64,000 bases of DNA from Lunularia cruciata (GCA_948567375.1 OX419758.1:17985001-18049000); one strand, 5' to 3'. Counted from the first letter of the stretch, positions 22,908 through 36,720 are shown. Notes: generated by a model not told the origin, from the sequence alone. Made by a program: numbers and translations.

Positions 22908-23368
22908 CTGTCACAGTCATACAGAAATGATTAAAGAAACTTGTCCGCAGGTGGAACATTAGTTCTAGCCCTATGATTCCAGTCTTGAAAAAGCAATTTA
23001 CATTCATGCATATAGAATGCAGAGTTGTTTATAGCTTTCACTTATGAATGCTATTTGCAGTAAATTCTGAAACCCACTACTGAAATGTTTGCAATCATTC
23101 AGAAGCTTTTAATTTAGTTCACGCCGACTGAAATTGTCGATTCTTTCTCAACCTCTCACTGTCATACAATCATGCTTCACATGAATTGTCACCGTGAAGT
23201 CAAATGTTACCATGTGTAATTACGATGTTATACGTTTGTGATTGGTATGTTTCCATGCATATGAGGTCTTGATCGAAAGCTTCATCTTTTGTATAAAGTC
23301 CGTACGTTTGAGAACGTTTTGGAGAAAATCTGAAATAGTATGAAATGCTATACTGTCTCAGAATATAC

Positions 23369-24348
23369 CTCGGTCTTACATATTCTGCCCAATATATCGT
23401 GCAGAAAGAGAAAGCTGCTCGATTTTTTATCAGAAGGTTTGCAGACATCATAGTGGTCTGTCCCCGACAGAGCGATGAAACCATCCGTATCATAACGAGC
23501 AGACTGCTCTTCCACCACCGCCGGAGTCCCACGGGAGAGCAACCCAAGGAACTTCTTCTTCACCTGTACATGTTCAATTGAGGATAAGAGACAAATTGAA
23601 TCAACATGTATTGAGCTGATAACTGCTTCGACAAGTCTGCACAAAAGACAAAGTGAACTTTTCATGAGAAAGTACATACCAGGAATAGAGAACGTGGTGT
23701 GAAGTCCTCCGTCTCAGTTGTAGCATTGGTCTCGCAAACCACAGAATTCTCCCAGTTGTACCGACGTCGCAATTTTGAAAACTCACTGTTGATCCTGGTG
23801 GATTCTAAGTTGTACGTTTGCAAATACTGGAGTAAAGGACCACCAAGACCAGGCCTGGGTCTTATTTCAGAGCCAAAATGGGGTGTACCATAAAACACGG
23901 TGACTTTCAGATTTGCCAAGAAATTGGAATACTTGTACCGATGTTGTTGTGTAGGTCGTGTGTTGGCCAGCATGGCAGCTTTTAGACACACCTCTTTTAA
24001 GATGAGTCCGCCAACACAATGTCCAACCAAAATCACAGGACAATTTTGACCAACCCCTGCCAGATCTACGAGAGATTGAGCCAAGGTTTCTCCAAGCAAA
24101 TATGTGTCCATTGCTCCATCGTAGCCAGAGGCGGTTATTCCATCACCGTAGTACATGCTCAGAATATGAGATTGGGGAAAAGAGTCAGCAAGCAAAGTGT
24201 TCAACTAACACTCTGAATCATCTTTCTTCATCCAGGTCCGGAAGTAAGAGTCGTCACCGTCTTCCTTCGGTAACCCATGGAAGAATATGATCTCCAACTC
24301 TATGGCTCCTGTTCTAGGTCTGTACATCTCAAACACTGCATCGTTGAG
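23369..24348 (-). pseudogene. HNL2 exons 2 and 3, hydrolase domain with TAG
   Basis: Exon 2 (24348-23680) keeps the elbow VILVGHCVGG and the strand VFYGTPHFG; exon 3 (23563-23369) keeps GTDHYDVCKP. The Cys at the nucleophile position is thus shared with HNL1 and predates the duplication. The TAG at 24205 lies about 68 codons into the protein, before the elbow. Re-initiation downstream would lose the first strand and oxyanion loop. Confidence 0.8.
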
Positions 24349-24715
24349 CTGCAGAAGACAAATCGGACGATTCAGTGACAGAAACTGATCGAGGCTGTCT
24401 ACCTATAATCTAGAACGCTTTTGTTGTCCGTCAAGAAATGTTCTGCGTTGTTCAGCTACAGAATACAAATCCACCGGTGCTGTAAATAGAAGTCCAATGA
24501 AAATATACGAGAAACCACTAAGAATTAGGTATAAGGCACCACAAACTGTTATCTTTCGGAAGTCACAAACAAGCTATTCAATTGTGACGTAGTCAATGCA
24601 TTTATACTGGCATGCACAAACTCAAGGACAGGAAAGTGAAAGAACTTCCCCTTACGCCATGCTGCGAGCTCTTTCCAGCAGTGCAGGAATTGGGGCTAGA
24701 AGCTGCCATGGACAT

Positions 24716-25230
24716 AGAGGTAGAGCACAGAATTGTAAGAAGAACACTCTTAAGACTGCCGACCTCAATCCATATTCCCGCTCAAGTTTGTAGAGTCCGG
24801 GTTCTGATTGATTAAAACTTCGTGAAAGACTCTCAAAGGATTGTCCAGTGGATGCAAAGCACTCCCGTTCGGCAAGTGCTTACGGAACTCGAACACCAGC
24901 ACACGGCCAGAGTTGTCGATTGGATTCCATTGTGGACGATGGCAACTGGCCACTCAAACTTGAGCTTGATTGGTAAGATCATGAGACAAAGGGAGTAGCG
25001 GACATTGTCACGTCTCACCATCTCAATTGCAAATGACCAATTTTTCTTACCACGTTGCTCGTAGATGAGAGGTTTGTTTGTGGTGTGTTCGAATAGGTTT
25101 GGCAACAAACTACTGTCAAAAGCGTTCGAAAATGGAGGTCTGTGATGACTTAGGCTCACGTCATTGGGATACCAAGTCCATCAGAGGTATGGTCCGGAGG
25201 TCGGCAGTACCTACCATTTGTGTTGCTTTC
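24716..25230 (-). other. HNL2 upstream cassette
   Basis: Paralogous to 3277-3800. It holds KNWSFAIEMVRRDNVRYSL and FEWPVAIVHNG in one minus-strand frame and GRVLVFEFRKHL in another. It sits directly upstream of an intact exon 1 with donor GTAAGG, in contrast to the orphan cassettes. Confidence 0.45.
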
Positions 25231-26503
25231 TAAAAAGCTATAATATCCTATCATACTTGCTTGCTATACATTATTACAGTGATTCAGTGAGAAGCGTTGA
25301 AAATTCTGAACTTCGAAGCAGCGGGCAGCTTTAGTGCACTTCTTCTGCATGCCCTAAATACCAGATTATGGTATACTAGGAGGACCTGTGTCCTACTAGT
25401 ATAACACATATAACATACGGTATAACATTTTTCTAATGAAAACTTTTATCCTTAGTTGTATTATTATCGTGTGACCATTCTTATGAGCAATAGAAAAATT
25501 ATTTAATTTATGGAATCATGAATACAGTTCACTATTTCTAATGGAAATTATTATCTTTAGTTTTACTATTATTGTGTGAGTAGTAGAAAAATCAATTTAT
25601 GGAAAATGCGATTAATTGATTGCCCAGTCAGCAATACAAATACTTGTCCCACTTCCACATTTGGACTTGGTTGGAGGACTTGCGGATCAGGTAGAGAGAG
25701 GAAAGATCTATATCGCCTCAGTGCTCTCTAACATATAGCACTCGAATGAATAGTCAATTTTGTTTGTTTTTCAATTTAGGTTCCATTGGTATTTAGATTG
25801 AATACTATGGAGAATTGGGTAGAAAGTTATGAATATTTTTAAGTTTTTTAGAATTTAGAGTGATCATTACACATTGAGAATGATGGGTCTAGAATTTTCA
25901 TTTCCAATATCTTTGTTTCCAAGATCAAGTTGCATGTGAATTTAATTTGAAAATTTTGGAGATAGAAATTGACAATTATGAGAATTTACAGTTTTAAGTG
26001 TTGGGAGAAATTATATTTTCTTATGTGAATTGGAATGTGAGAGGTTGTGGTTTGTAAGTATGGGGAGATATGAAGAGGAGCATTACATGTTAATATTGTT
26101 ATTCTTGTGCTAGCCATGGCTACACCTCCCCATGTGGGACCGCCTAGAGCGACTCGAGATACATAATGCTCGGTTTGTCATCGACGCTTTACCTCACAAG
26201 GGGTAAAGATCCATGTGGGAAGGATGGACAAGGACTATGATTGGACCACTTGAGATGTCCATGTGAGTCAAATGACCACATAACAACAATGACACTCCAA
26301 ATTACCCTCGCTTCTTTTATCCCTTCATTGACCGTTCCAAGGATACCGATCCAGTCGTGTGAGTGGTTAGCTTCTTAGGCGGGTTGCATTTTGGGGTTAT
26401 TTGAGACTAGTTTTCCATGTCCATTCTATTCCATAAACTACCCCACACACTACATGATGAGGCTAGACAAGCTTTTTGCCTACCACTTGATTGTTTGGCA
26501 CTA
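25230..26503. other. non-coding DNA upstream of HNL2, before the retroelements
   Basis: To about 25680 it matches 3800-4300. From there to 26503 I see no gene and no paralogue in the window. Confidence 0.4.
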
Positions 26504-26922
26504 TTTAAAAGACCCATGACCAAGGAGAGAATTAAGAGAATGGAAGATCATATTGGGACACTTGAATGAGTGAAACTCCAAACGCATAGCATGAGCTTCA
26601 ACTTTGGTATTTGTACTGAACATACCAGGCCTTGAGAAGCTTCTCAAGAAGCTTCCTTGAGCCACTTTCTTGGAATGCAAGCCAAACTAATCAAAAACTT
26701 TCTCAAAAACTTTCTTCTAGAAGTTATTTACTTGGTGTGCAAGCTAAGCTAGTTGGAAGCTTCTAGAAGTTTTCTTCTAAATGCTACTTACCTGGGGTGC
26801 AAGCTAAGCTAGTTAGGTAGCTTCCCAAGAAGCTTCCTAGAAACTTCTAGAATAATCTAGGCTAATTTGTCATATTTGCTACTTTGTAAGCCCTAACTAA
26901 ATTTATTGTCCATATTGTTACA
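26504..26922 (-). repeat. element A 3' LTR
   Basis: The minus-strand LTR corresponds to the plus-strand LTRs of B and C. It holds a GAAACTTCTAGAA heat-shock-type motif at 26840-26852. Confidence 0.8.
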
Positions 26923-29591
26923 TATTCCTCCAGTACTAGTTGGTGATATACTTATTGCCATTAAAGCTCCAAACTCTTGGATGGTTGTTTGTGCATTCTA
27001 GAGATGAGAAAGAGGTTCCCATGTGGCATCATGAAGTGCATACCCTTTCTAAAGGACTTTGTACTCCGTATGTTGTCAATGGACTTGTTGCATGTCATAA
27101 CATGTAAGGATATGATCAACTTTGTATTCTTCATAATCATTGATAGAGATGGGAGGAGCATGAGGTTGGACTTGAGAAGAAACAGAAGATGGGTTAGGAA
27201 CAAAGAGTTTCAACTTGGAAACGAGAAAGACAAGGTGGATAAGCATATGACAAGGCAAAGTAAGTCGATAAGCAATAGGAGAGATGATTTGGGTGATATC
27301 ATAGAGTCCTATCCAATTAGGGGCAAGTTTACAAACTTAGTATCAAGTGGAAGGGGTAGGTTACAAGAGGAGAGCATGATTTTATCACCAACTTGAAAAG
27401 TGAGATCATGAATATGGGTGGTTTGCATATTTTTTTGAGCAACAAGGAGATGAGATTTGGCTTGTTGGAGGGATTGGGATATGGTGGTCAAGAAAGTAGA
27501 AGTATGCATAAGTGATATGAAATGGAGGAGGGGCAAGAATTGAATCAAGAACAAGTGGATCTTGGCCAAAATTGAAGAAGAAGGGAGAGAATCTAGCACT
27601 TGCCTATTTGGAATTATTGTATGAATACTCCATAATTACTATAAGATATTCATCCCAATTGGTATGGCGGATGTTGATGAAGGCACAAAGCATATCCTCC
27701 AAGGTGTGATTTGCATATTCAGTTTGAGAATGATAGGTCGTGGACAAAGCAAGCTTGGTGCCAAGTATTTGGAAGATTGCTTGCCAAAATTTCCAAGTGA
27801 ATCGAGGATCATGGTCAAAGATGAGTTCACAAGATATCCCATGATGCTTGAAGTTAGTGTCAAACTAGATTTACACTAATGTTGGAGCAATTATAATATC
27901 AAAGGCTGGTGCCAAATGGATTTGCTTATGAAGCTTATCCACAAAAATCACAATGGTTATGTGACCATACTTCGTCTTAGACAAGGATGTGATGAGATCC
28001 AAGCTCATATGTTCCTATAAAGCAAATAGAATGGGGAGTGGTTGAAGGAGTCCATTTGGTTTTTGGTTACTAGCCTTGTTGCATTAGTAGCTCTTACATG
28101 ATCAAACAAACTCTCAAATATCTCGTGTCATGTTGGGCCACTACCATTGGCATTGGAGAGTACCCAAGGTCTTGTCCACACCCATGTGACCAACAATTGG
28201 TAAGTCATGGGCAAGTTAGAGATGCACAAGTTAGAGATCACCCTTGGTTGGAACATAAATCTAGTTCTTGTAGGATAGAAGGCCTTCCTTGAAGGAGAAG
28301 GTGTTGTTCACCTTGCCGCATGCTACAAGATAACCTTGTATCATCTGAAAGAAGGGATCCTGTTACCATAAAGTTGACCTAAACTCATTTTGGACCTTGG
28401 AATCAATTGACACCGTTGTAATTACGGTCGTGATGAGAGGTAGAGACTTCAAATCAAGTTGTTGTGATAGGGCATCAAAGATGACATGGAATTGACTTGG
28501 TTTGTACTCAAGCTTGATGTCAAACAATTGGAGTTGCTCTTCCCATCAATGATGTTGAGTCTTCATGTGTTCCAAATGTAATGTCTACAACATTGGTTTC
28601 CATAATCACCTATTTCCCCAAGAGATAATGCCTCCATACCTTAGTGGCATATAACGTTGCTAGTTGTTCTCAATCTCATGTAGAGTAGTTTCTTTTTGTG
28701 GTGTTTAATTGGCAAGACACAAAGGCAATGGGATGTAATGCATCCAGAAATTCTTGCTACAACATAGCTCCAATGGTAAAGTTAAAAGTATCAAAATCAA
28801 CCATACAAGGTAGTTGAGGATCATATGGTTGAAGAATGGATCTTGAACACACCATATGTTTAAGCTTCTAGAATGCTTCTTCATGCTTGGTGGTACATTG
28901 AAAGCTTGAGTTTTTCTCCAAGAGGTTGGTCAATGGTGCTACAACATGCGCATAATAGTGGATCAACCGTTGGTAAAAACTTGCCAATCCATTAAATTTT
29001 TTCACCTCTATGGCATCCTTTGGAGTAGGCCAATGAATAATAGCCTTGATTTTCTCTTCTTCTATCTTGATCCCTTTTGATGAGATCTTGTGACCCAAGA
29101 AGGCGATTTCCTTCTACCAAAAGGCACACTTCTTGCAATAAAACTTTCATTGACATAGTTGCCTTAGGACTTCCCGCACATGATTTACGTGTTCCATCTC
29201 CGTTTTGCTATTGATTAAAATATCATCCAAGAACACCACCATATACCAATCTAATAGTCCATCCAACACCCAATTCATCTGATCCATGAAAATTGCTAGA
29301 GCATTAGGGAGCCCAAAAGGTAGAACTCTCCATTCAAAATGCCCATACCTCATGCGAAAGGTAGTTTTTTGTACATCCTCCCTACCAATTGAAATTTGCC
29401 AATAGCAACTTCAAAGATCCAACTTGGAGAAATATTTTGCTCCACTCAATTGATCGAGCAAGTCATTAATTCAAAGTAAGAGATATGTATTCTTCACTAT
29501 TTTTTAATTGAGCCTCAGTAATCAATACAAAAACAAAATCCTCCATCTTTCTTTGCAACAATTAGTACCCATGCTCTCCAAGAAGATGTAA

Positions 29592-30003
29592 TGAACAATA
29601 TAGAGTTTAGCGATGTAGTTAGTAAGGCTAACATAGTAGAGAATAAGCCAAATTAGCCTAAAATATTCTAGAAAGCTTCTTGTGAAGCTTCTTGACTAGT
29701 TAACTTGTGCTCCAAGCAGGTAGTTTTTAGAAGGAAGCTTAGAAGCTTCTAACTAGTTTAGCTTTTATGTCAAGTAGACGGTGTCTAGAAATAAGCTTCT
29801 TGAGAAGCTTCATGGTTAACTTAGCTTGCACTCTACAAAAGCGGCTCAAGGAAACTCCTTGAGAAGCTTCTCAAGGGCCTTGTATATTATGTATAAATAC
29901 CAAAACCAAAATTCATGCTAGACATTAAGAGTTTTCCCTCATTCAAGTGTCCCAATGTGAGTTTGCATTCTCTTATTTCTCTCCTTGGTCTTGGTCTTTT
30001 ACA
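29592..30003 (+). repeat. element B 5' LTR
   Basis: TG...TTTTACA, followed by TTTGGTATCAAAA, a decayed tRNA-Met primer site. Confidence 0.8.
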
Positions 30004-30275
30004 TTTGGTATCAAAATAGGAATAGGATGGATGGAATTTATGGATCACCAAATCCACTTCCACCAAACCATTGGGATTTTCATACCCAGATATTACCCAA
30101 GCATCATTTCACATAATTCATCACCTTGCGCTTTGTGCAAGATTTTTTGCATATGATCACCGTGTTTGAGGAACCCTTGATACTTTTGGTTGTAACTTAT
30201 AAAGAACGGTGGATGTGCTGCATCTATGTGTTAATCAATTAGATAAACTGGGAGTAATGGGATAGAGTATTAGCT

Positions 30276-31200
30276 ATGGCAACAATACCAGACGTTATCC
30301 TTGCGATGCAACAATAAATCGAGCACCTTACTTGAATGTTGGATAAACAAGACCAACAACGATGAGAACATATAGAGAGAGAGCCAATTCAAGATGGAGA
30401 AGATCACAGTTGATTTCCAAAACCCAAGGTGTTTGAAGATAAGAATCTTCCAAGCACAATGGAGAATTTTGTGTTTGATTGTGATGGTTACTTTGAAACC
30501 ACCAATCTTCAAGATGAACAGAAATAGATTCTCTTGGCTACTAGCCAATTGGATGGTGTGGCAAAACTTTGGTCGCAATTCCAAGTGGAGCGAGCTAAAT
30601 GATAGATTGTTGCACCAATTTTGATATGGGTAGAATTCAAAGATGCAATACTCGGTCAATTTCAAACTATAAATGCCACCCGAGCCGCACAAGATAAATT
30701 GATGGAGTTGAAGCAAGTTGGCCCAGTAAGGAGATACATCACATCAATTTTAGAACATCATCATCCCCCATGCAAATTCCAGATATACAAGAAGGTGAAG
30801 TTCTGGATCAATTTGTGTGGGAATTGAAGTCACGAACCAAATTGGAGGTGACCATGCGGGAACCACAATATAGAGAAGAAACCATGCAATTGGTTGAGCG
30901 CTTTGATTCCTTGGTTGTGACAACATGGTCTCGACCTCGACCTACACAAGGCCTACCAGTACACTATGCACGGGTGGAAGAACCGACACCAATGCAGATT
31001 GATCCTATCCAACGGAGACCACCTGGTACAATGGATAGAGAAAGATTACGACAAAGTGGAGGTTGTTTTTATTGTCAACAAGTTGGACATCACATTGTTG
31101 AATGCACACTTAGGAATGAGAGACCTCAACAAGTTGCATAGATGGAGTTTGTGGAACAAAATGATCAAGGAAACAAGGAATCCCAGTAGGAGATTTTGAG
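30276..31200 (+). pseudogene. element B gag
   Basis: Capsid/nucleocapsid polyprotein remnant. It starts at ATG 30276 and is interrupted by several stops that comparison with element C explains as single transitions. The C-terminal CCHC zinc knuckle is intact (near 31064-31105). Confidence 0.75.
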
Positions 31201-34200
31201 CTGCCTATTGGGAGTTTGATTAGTTCTAATGGGATTGAAGGCTCGACCCATGCAAGTTTGCTTCACTTGCAAGGTATGATATCTTATTAGGGTTGTAGGA
31301 TTTTGGTTGATTTTGGAATTTTAGAGAATTGCATGTCTATGCAAGTAGCATAAGAATTGGGTATTCCTATCAAGCCAATGATTAGAAGTAGTTTGATGAT
31401 GGTGGATGGTAGAAAGGGTTCTTCATTTCACACCTTGCATCCTATAACCTTCAAGATTGGGAAAGAGTATTTGGAGTGTATGAAGTTTGTAGTGGCACCT
31501 CTAATTATGATACCATTTTAGGTCTACTTTGGCTTAAACATCATAAGGTTCAATTCGATTGGACCCGATGACAAATTCAAGTACAACACCAAGGTAAGAA
31601 TTCCAGATTAGGTTGGCTAGCACCTCTGAGTCATACAACTAAGAATAGTCAGTCCCAAGATGGGAAGTTTGTCGATAAGGTAGCCATAGAGTGAACCTTG
31701 AAGGGAGATGAGTCCCAAGATGGGAAGTTTGCCAAGAAAGCAACCATGGAGCAAGCTTGGAAGAGAGATGAGTCCCTAGAAAGGAAGTTTGTTAGTAAAA
31801 CAGCCATAGAGCAAGCTTTGGAGGAAGATAAATTTATTTTCACAATGTGGATCAAGCCAATTCTTACAAGAACAATCTAAGGAGGGCCAAGAGCCTCATC
31901 AAGTAGTAGTTGATTGGATAGTTCAGGAGTTTGCAAACATATTTCTAGATGATTTGCCAAAGGGATTATCCTTTGATCAAGGTTTGCCCTTCGAGATCAA
32001 GTTATTGCCAAGGAATACTCCAATGAGTAGACCGATCTATCTGCTCTCACCATAAGAGTTGGAGGATTTATGAACAACACTTATAGAGTTGTTGGAGAAG
32101 GACTTCATACGACATAGTACCTCTCCCTAGGGAGCACCGGTACTATTTGTTTCAAAGAAGGATGAAGGACTTTGTTTTTGTATTGATTACCATGGGCTCA
32201 ATAAACAAACCATGAAGAATGCATATCCCTTGCCTCGGATCAATGACTTGCTTGATCAACTAAGTGGAGCATGATACTTTTCCAAGTTGGATCTTCACAA
32301 CGGCTATTGGCAAATCCCTATTGATAGAGAAGATGTTCAAAAGATTACCTTTCGCATAAGGTATGGGTATTTTGAGTGGAGAGTTCTACCTTTTGGACTC
32401 ATTAATGCTCCAACAATCTTTATGGATTAGATGCATTGGGTGTTGGATGGACTATTGGATTGGTCCATGGTGTTGTTCTTAGATGATATCTTAATCTATA
32501 GCAAGATAGAGGCAAAACACGTGAATCATATGCAAGAAGTCTTAAGATGACTACGACAATGGAAATTTTATTGCAAGAAGTCAAAGTATACCTTTCGGCA
32601 AAAGGAGGTTACCTTCTTGGGTCATAAGATATCATCAAAGGGGATCAAGATGGAAGAACAGAAAATCAAGACCATTAATGACTGGCCTACCCCAAAGGAT
32701 GTTACAAAAGTACAAGCATTCAATGGATTGGCCAGTTTTTACCAACGGTTCATTCACTATTATGCGCATGTGGCTGCACCATTGATTGACCTCTTGGGAA
32801 AGAACTTGAGCTTCCAATAGACCATCAAGCATGAAGAAATATTCCTAAAGTTAAAGCATATGGTGTCTTCAAGACCCATTCTTCAACCATATGATCCTCA
32901 ACTACCTTGTGTGGTTGATTTTGATGCTTTTAACTTTGCAATTGGAATTGTGCTGCAATGAGAATTCCTAGGTGGACTACATCCCATTGCCTTTGTGTCT
33001 CACCAACTAAATATAGCTAAAAGAAATTACTCTACTCAAGATCAAGAAGAACTTGCAATTGTATATGCCACCAAGGTATGGAAACATTATCTCTTGGGGA
33101 AACAAATGATCATATAAACTGATCACAAACCATTGTTGCAAACCTTAAACTTGGAACACATGAAAAGTCGATATCATCGATGGGAAAAGAGCAACTCCAA
33201 TTGTTTAACATCAAACTTGAGTACAAACCAGGTCGGTTCCATGTCATCCATGATGCTCTATCATGACGACCTGATTTGAAGTCTCTTCTTCTCATCACGA
33301 CGGAAATTACGACGGTGTCAATTGACCCCAAGGTCCATAATGAGTTTTGGTCAGCTCTACAACAAGATTCCTTCTTCCAAATGGTACATGGTTTTCTAAC
33401 AATAGGCGATAAGGAGAACAACACCTTCTCCTTCAAGGAAGGCCTTCTATTCCATGCGGACCGGATCTATGTTCCAACCAAAGATGACCTTTGACTTGTG
33501 CGTCTTCAAGAAGCCCATGATTTACCAATAGCCGGTCACATGGGGGTGGACAAGACCTTGGGTACCCTCCAATGCCAATGGTGGTGGCCCAACATGACAC
33601 AAGATGTTTGGGAGTTTGGCTGATCATGTGAGAGTTATCAACGCAACAAGGCCAATAACCAAAAGCCGAGTGGACTCCTTCATCCACTTCCCATTCCAAT
33701 TACTCATTGGGAACATGTGAGCTTAGATCTCATCACCTCCTTGCACAAGACACAACAAGGTCACACAGCAATTGTGGTGTATGTGGATAAGTTTAGTAAG
33801 TAAATCCATTTAGCACCAATGGTTTATACAATGGATGTTCCAACCTTGGCGCACTCTACTTTGATAATATATTCAAACATCATGGGATGCCACGTGTACT
33901 CATCTCATACCGTGATCTTTGCTTCACCGGAAATTTTTGACAAGCACTCTTCTAGATACTTGGCACCAAACTTGCCTTGTCCACAGCCTATCATCCTCAA
34001 ACTGATGGACAAACTGAACATGCAAATTGCACCTTGGAAGATATGCTTCATGCCTTCGTCAACATTCACCATACCAATTGGGATGAATGTCTTGCAATTG
34101 TGAAGTCTGTATACAACAATTTTAAATAGGCAAGCACCAGATTCTCTCCTTTCTTTCTCAATTTTGGCCAAGATCCATTTGTCCCAGATGCTCTTCTTGC

Positions 34201-34815
34201 TCCTCCGCCGTCTCAGGTCCCTCATACTTTAACCTTCTTGACAACCATCTCTGAATCTCTCCAACAAGCCAAATCTCACCTCCTTGTTCCTCAGAATTGT
34301 CAAAAACAATATGCGGACCACCATCATTATGATCTCATCTTTGAAGTCAATGATAAGTTATGCTATCCTCTAGTAATCTACCCCTTCCACTTGATACCCA
34401 AGTTTATAAACTTACCCCTAATTGGATAGGACCTTTTGATATCACCCAAATTGTCTCCCTTGTTGCTTATTGACTTGCCTTGCCTTGTCATATGCGCATC
34501 CATCTTGTCTTTCATGTTTCCAAGTTGAAACCCTTTGTACCTAACTGTTCTTCTTTTTCCACTCAAGTCCAACCTCCTCCTCCTTTTATCCCTATCAATG
34601 ATCATGAGGAGTACAAAGTTGATCGTATCCTTGCGTGTCACCACATCCAACAAGGATATCGACAACATACGGAGTACAAGGTCCTTTGGAAAGGGTATCC
34701 CCTTCATAATGCCACATGGGAATCTCTTTCTCACCTCCAAAATGCACAAACCGCCATCCAGGAGTTTGAAGCTTCAATGGCGATGAGGATGTCACCAACT
34801 AGCAATGTGGGAATA
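31200..34815 (+). pseudogene. element B pol (protease-RT-RNase H-integrase-chromodomain)
   Basis: The protease motif is degenerate (LVDFGILENC in place of LVDSGSS). RT has VLPFGLIN-type sequence and an LDDI catalytic box near 32480. RNase H spans about 32870-33270. Integrase has HMGVDKTLGTL and HWEHVSLDLITSL. The chromodomain has VLWKGYPLHNATWESL. Stops occur throughout. Confidence 0.8.
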
Positions 34816-35226
34816 TGTAACAATATGGAGTTTAGCAATGTAGTTAGAAAGGCCAACAATGTAGAGAATAAGCCAAATTAGCCTAGAATATTCTAGAAGC
34901 ATCTAGGAATCTTTGTGGGAAGCTTCTCAACTAGTTAACTTACACCCCAAGTAGGTCACTTCTAAAAACTTCTAACTAGCTTAGCTTGCATACCAAGTAG
35001 GCAGCTTTTAAAAGGAAGCTTCTTGAGAAACTTCCTAGTTAACTTGGCTTGCATTCTAAGAAAGTGACTCAAGAAAGCTTCTTGAGAAGCTTCTCAAGGG
35101 CATTGTATGCTATCTATAAATATCAAAGCCAAAACTCATGCTAGATATTCCGAGTTTTCCCTCATTCAAGTGTCCCATTGTGAGCTTCCATTCTCCTATT
35201 TCTCTCTTTGGTCTTGGTCTTTTACA
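34816..35226 (+). repeat. element B 3' LTR
   Basis: TGTAACAATATGG...TTTTACA, with a TATA-like CTATAAATATC at about 35110. Confidence 0.85.
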
Positions 35227-36720
35227 TGTACTATGCCATATGAAATCCTTCTCCAACAATTGCATAAGTGTTATTTGCAACTCCTACAACTCTTTTGGTG
35301 AAAGTTGATAGATTGGTCTACTCATTGGAGTACTCTTTGGTAATAACTCAATCTTGAAGGGCATACCGCGATCAAAGGATAATCCCTTAGATCATTAGGA
35401 AACATATCCATAAACTCCTAAACTATTTGATCAACTATTGCTTGATGAAGCTCTTGACACTCCTCAAATTCTCCTTGTGCAATTGATTTGATCCACATCA
35501 TAAAAATAGATTTATTTTCCTCCAAAGCTTGCTCTATTGATGTTTCACTGACATACTTCCTATTTAGGGACTTATCTTCCTTCAAAACTTGCTCTATGGC
35601 TGCTTTCTTCACAAACTCTCATTTTGGGACTTATCATCTTCCTTGAAAGCTTACTCATGGCTATTTTCCTGACAAACTTCCCTTCTTAGGGCTAACTATT
35701 CTTAGATATTTACTCAAAGATGCCTGACAACTTAATCTGAAATTTCTACCTTGGTGTTGTACTTGAATTCATGGTTTGTTCTAATCAAATTGAACCTTAT
35801 GATGTTCAAACCAAAGCAAACCCAACATGACATCATAGTAAAGAGGTGCAACTACAAATCTCATACACTCCAAATACTCCTTCCCAATCTTGAAGGTAAT
35901 AGAATATGAGGTACAAAATGCTAAACTCTTTCTACCATCCATTATCATCAATCTATTTCCAATTATTGGTTTGATAGGAATATTCAATTCCTTTGCTAAT
36001 TGCATAGATATGTAATTTGATGAACTTCTAAAATCAACCAAAATCTTACAATCACATCAGATATCATACCTTGCAAGTGAAGCAAACTTGCATAGGTCAA
36101 GCCGTCAATCCCATTGGAACTAACAAGTTCCCAATAGATGACTCAAAATCTCTTATTGGGATTCCTTGTTTTCTTGATCATTTTTCTCCATGACTTCCAT
36201 TTGGGCAATTTGTTTAGATTGCACATTCTTGAGTGGGTAGTCAACAATGTGATGTCCAATCTGGAGACAATAAAAGCAACTACTATTTTACCGTAATCTT
36301 TTCTGATCCGTTGTACAAAATGGTCTCTTTTGGATGGCATCAATCTCCATTGGTGTTGGCTCCTCCACACATGTGTAATATGCTAGTTGGTTTTGTGAAG
36401 GTCAAGGTTAAGACCAAGTTGTTGCAACCAAGGAATTGCCGCCATAGCTACTACTCTATCACACTACTCCTAATTTATCTAATTCATGAACACATAGATG
36501 CAACACATCCATTGTTCTCCATAAGTTACAATCGGAAGTAACAAGGGTTCCTTGGACACGATGATTGCATTTAGAAAATTTCAACCAAAACATGAGATGA
36601 TGAACTGTGTGAGATGATACTTGGGTAGTACACAAACACAAAAATCCTAATGGTTTGGAAAAAATAGATTGGGTGGTCCATAAATTCCATCAATCCATAC
36701 CATTCCTACTCTGATACCAA

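Larger units (their letters stand above)
19769..24715 (-). pseudogene. HNL2: alpha/beta-hydrolase-NB-ARC-LRR gene with two nonsense codons
   Basis: Full-length paralogue of HNL1. Exons: 24715-24656, 24348-23680, 23563-23369, 22907-21792 and 21607-19769. All splice sites are GT-AG and phase 0, and exon lengths are multiples of three (60, 669, 195, 1116, 1839), for about 1292 codons. A TAG at 24205-24207 replaces the Trp codon of HNL1 (DSECW) in the hydrolase exon. A TAA at 21224-21226 sits between LRN and KVLRV in the first LRR part, one base from a Leu codon. Otherwise all five exons read through, so decay is recent or the truncated products are kept. Reading or assembly error is possible for either stop. 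Confidence 0.8.
29592..35226 (+). mobile_element. element B: Ty3/gypsy chromodomain retrotransposon inside A
   Basis: Plus-strand element with LTRs 29592-30003 and 34816-35226 and a 4-bp target duplication TGTA (29587-29590 and 35227-35230) in the RT region of element A. Recognised in order: gag from ATG 30276 with a CCHC knuckle (CFYCQQVGHHIVEC, near 31064), protease, three 20-residue repeats (31650-31840), RT (32000-32560), RNase H, integrase (33500-34230) and chromodomain (34570-34770, EEYKVDRILACHHIQ). Many in-frame stops make it defective. Confidence 0.88.

Noticed and set aside
26977-27396. 139-codon plus-strand frame
   Set aside because: Antisense to the chromodomain and integrase end of element A.
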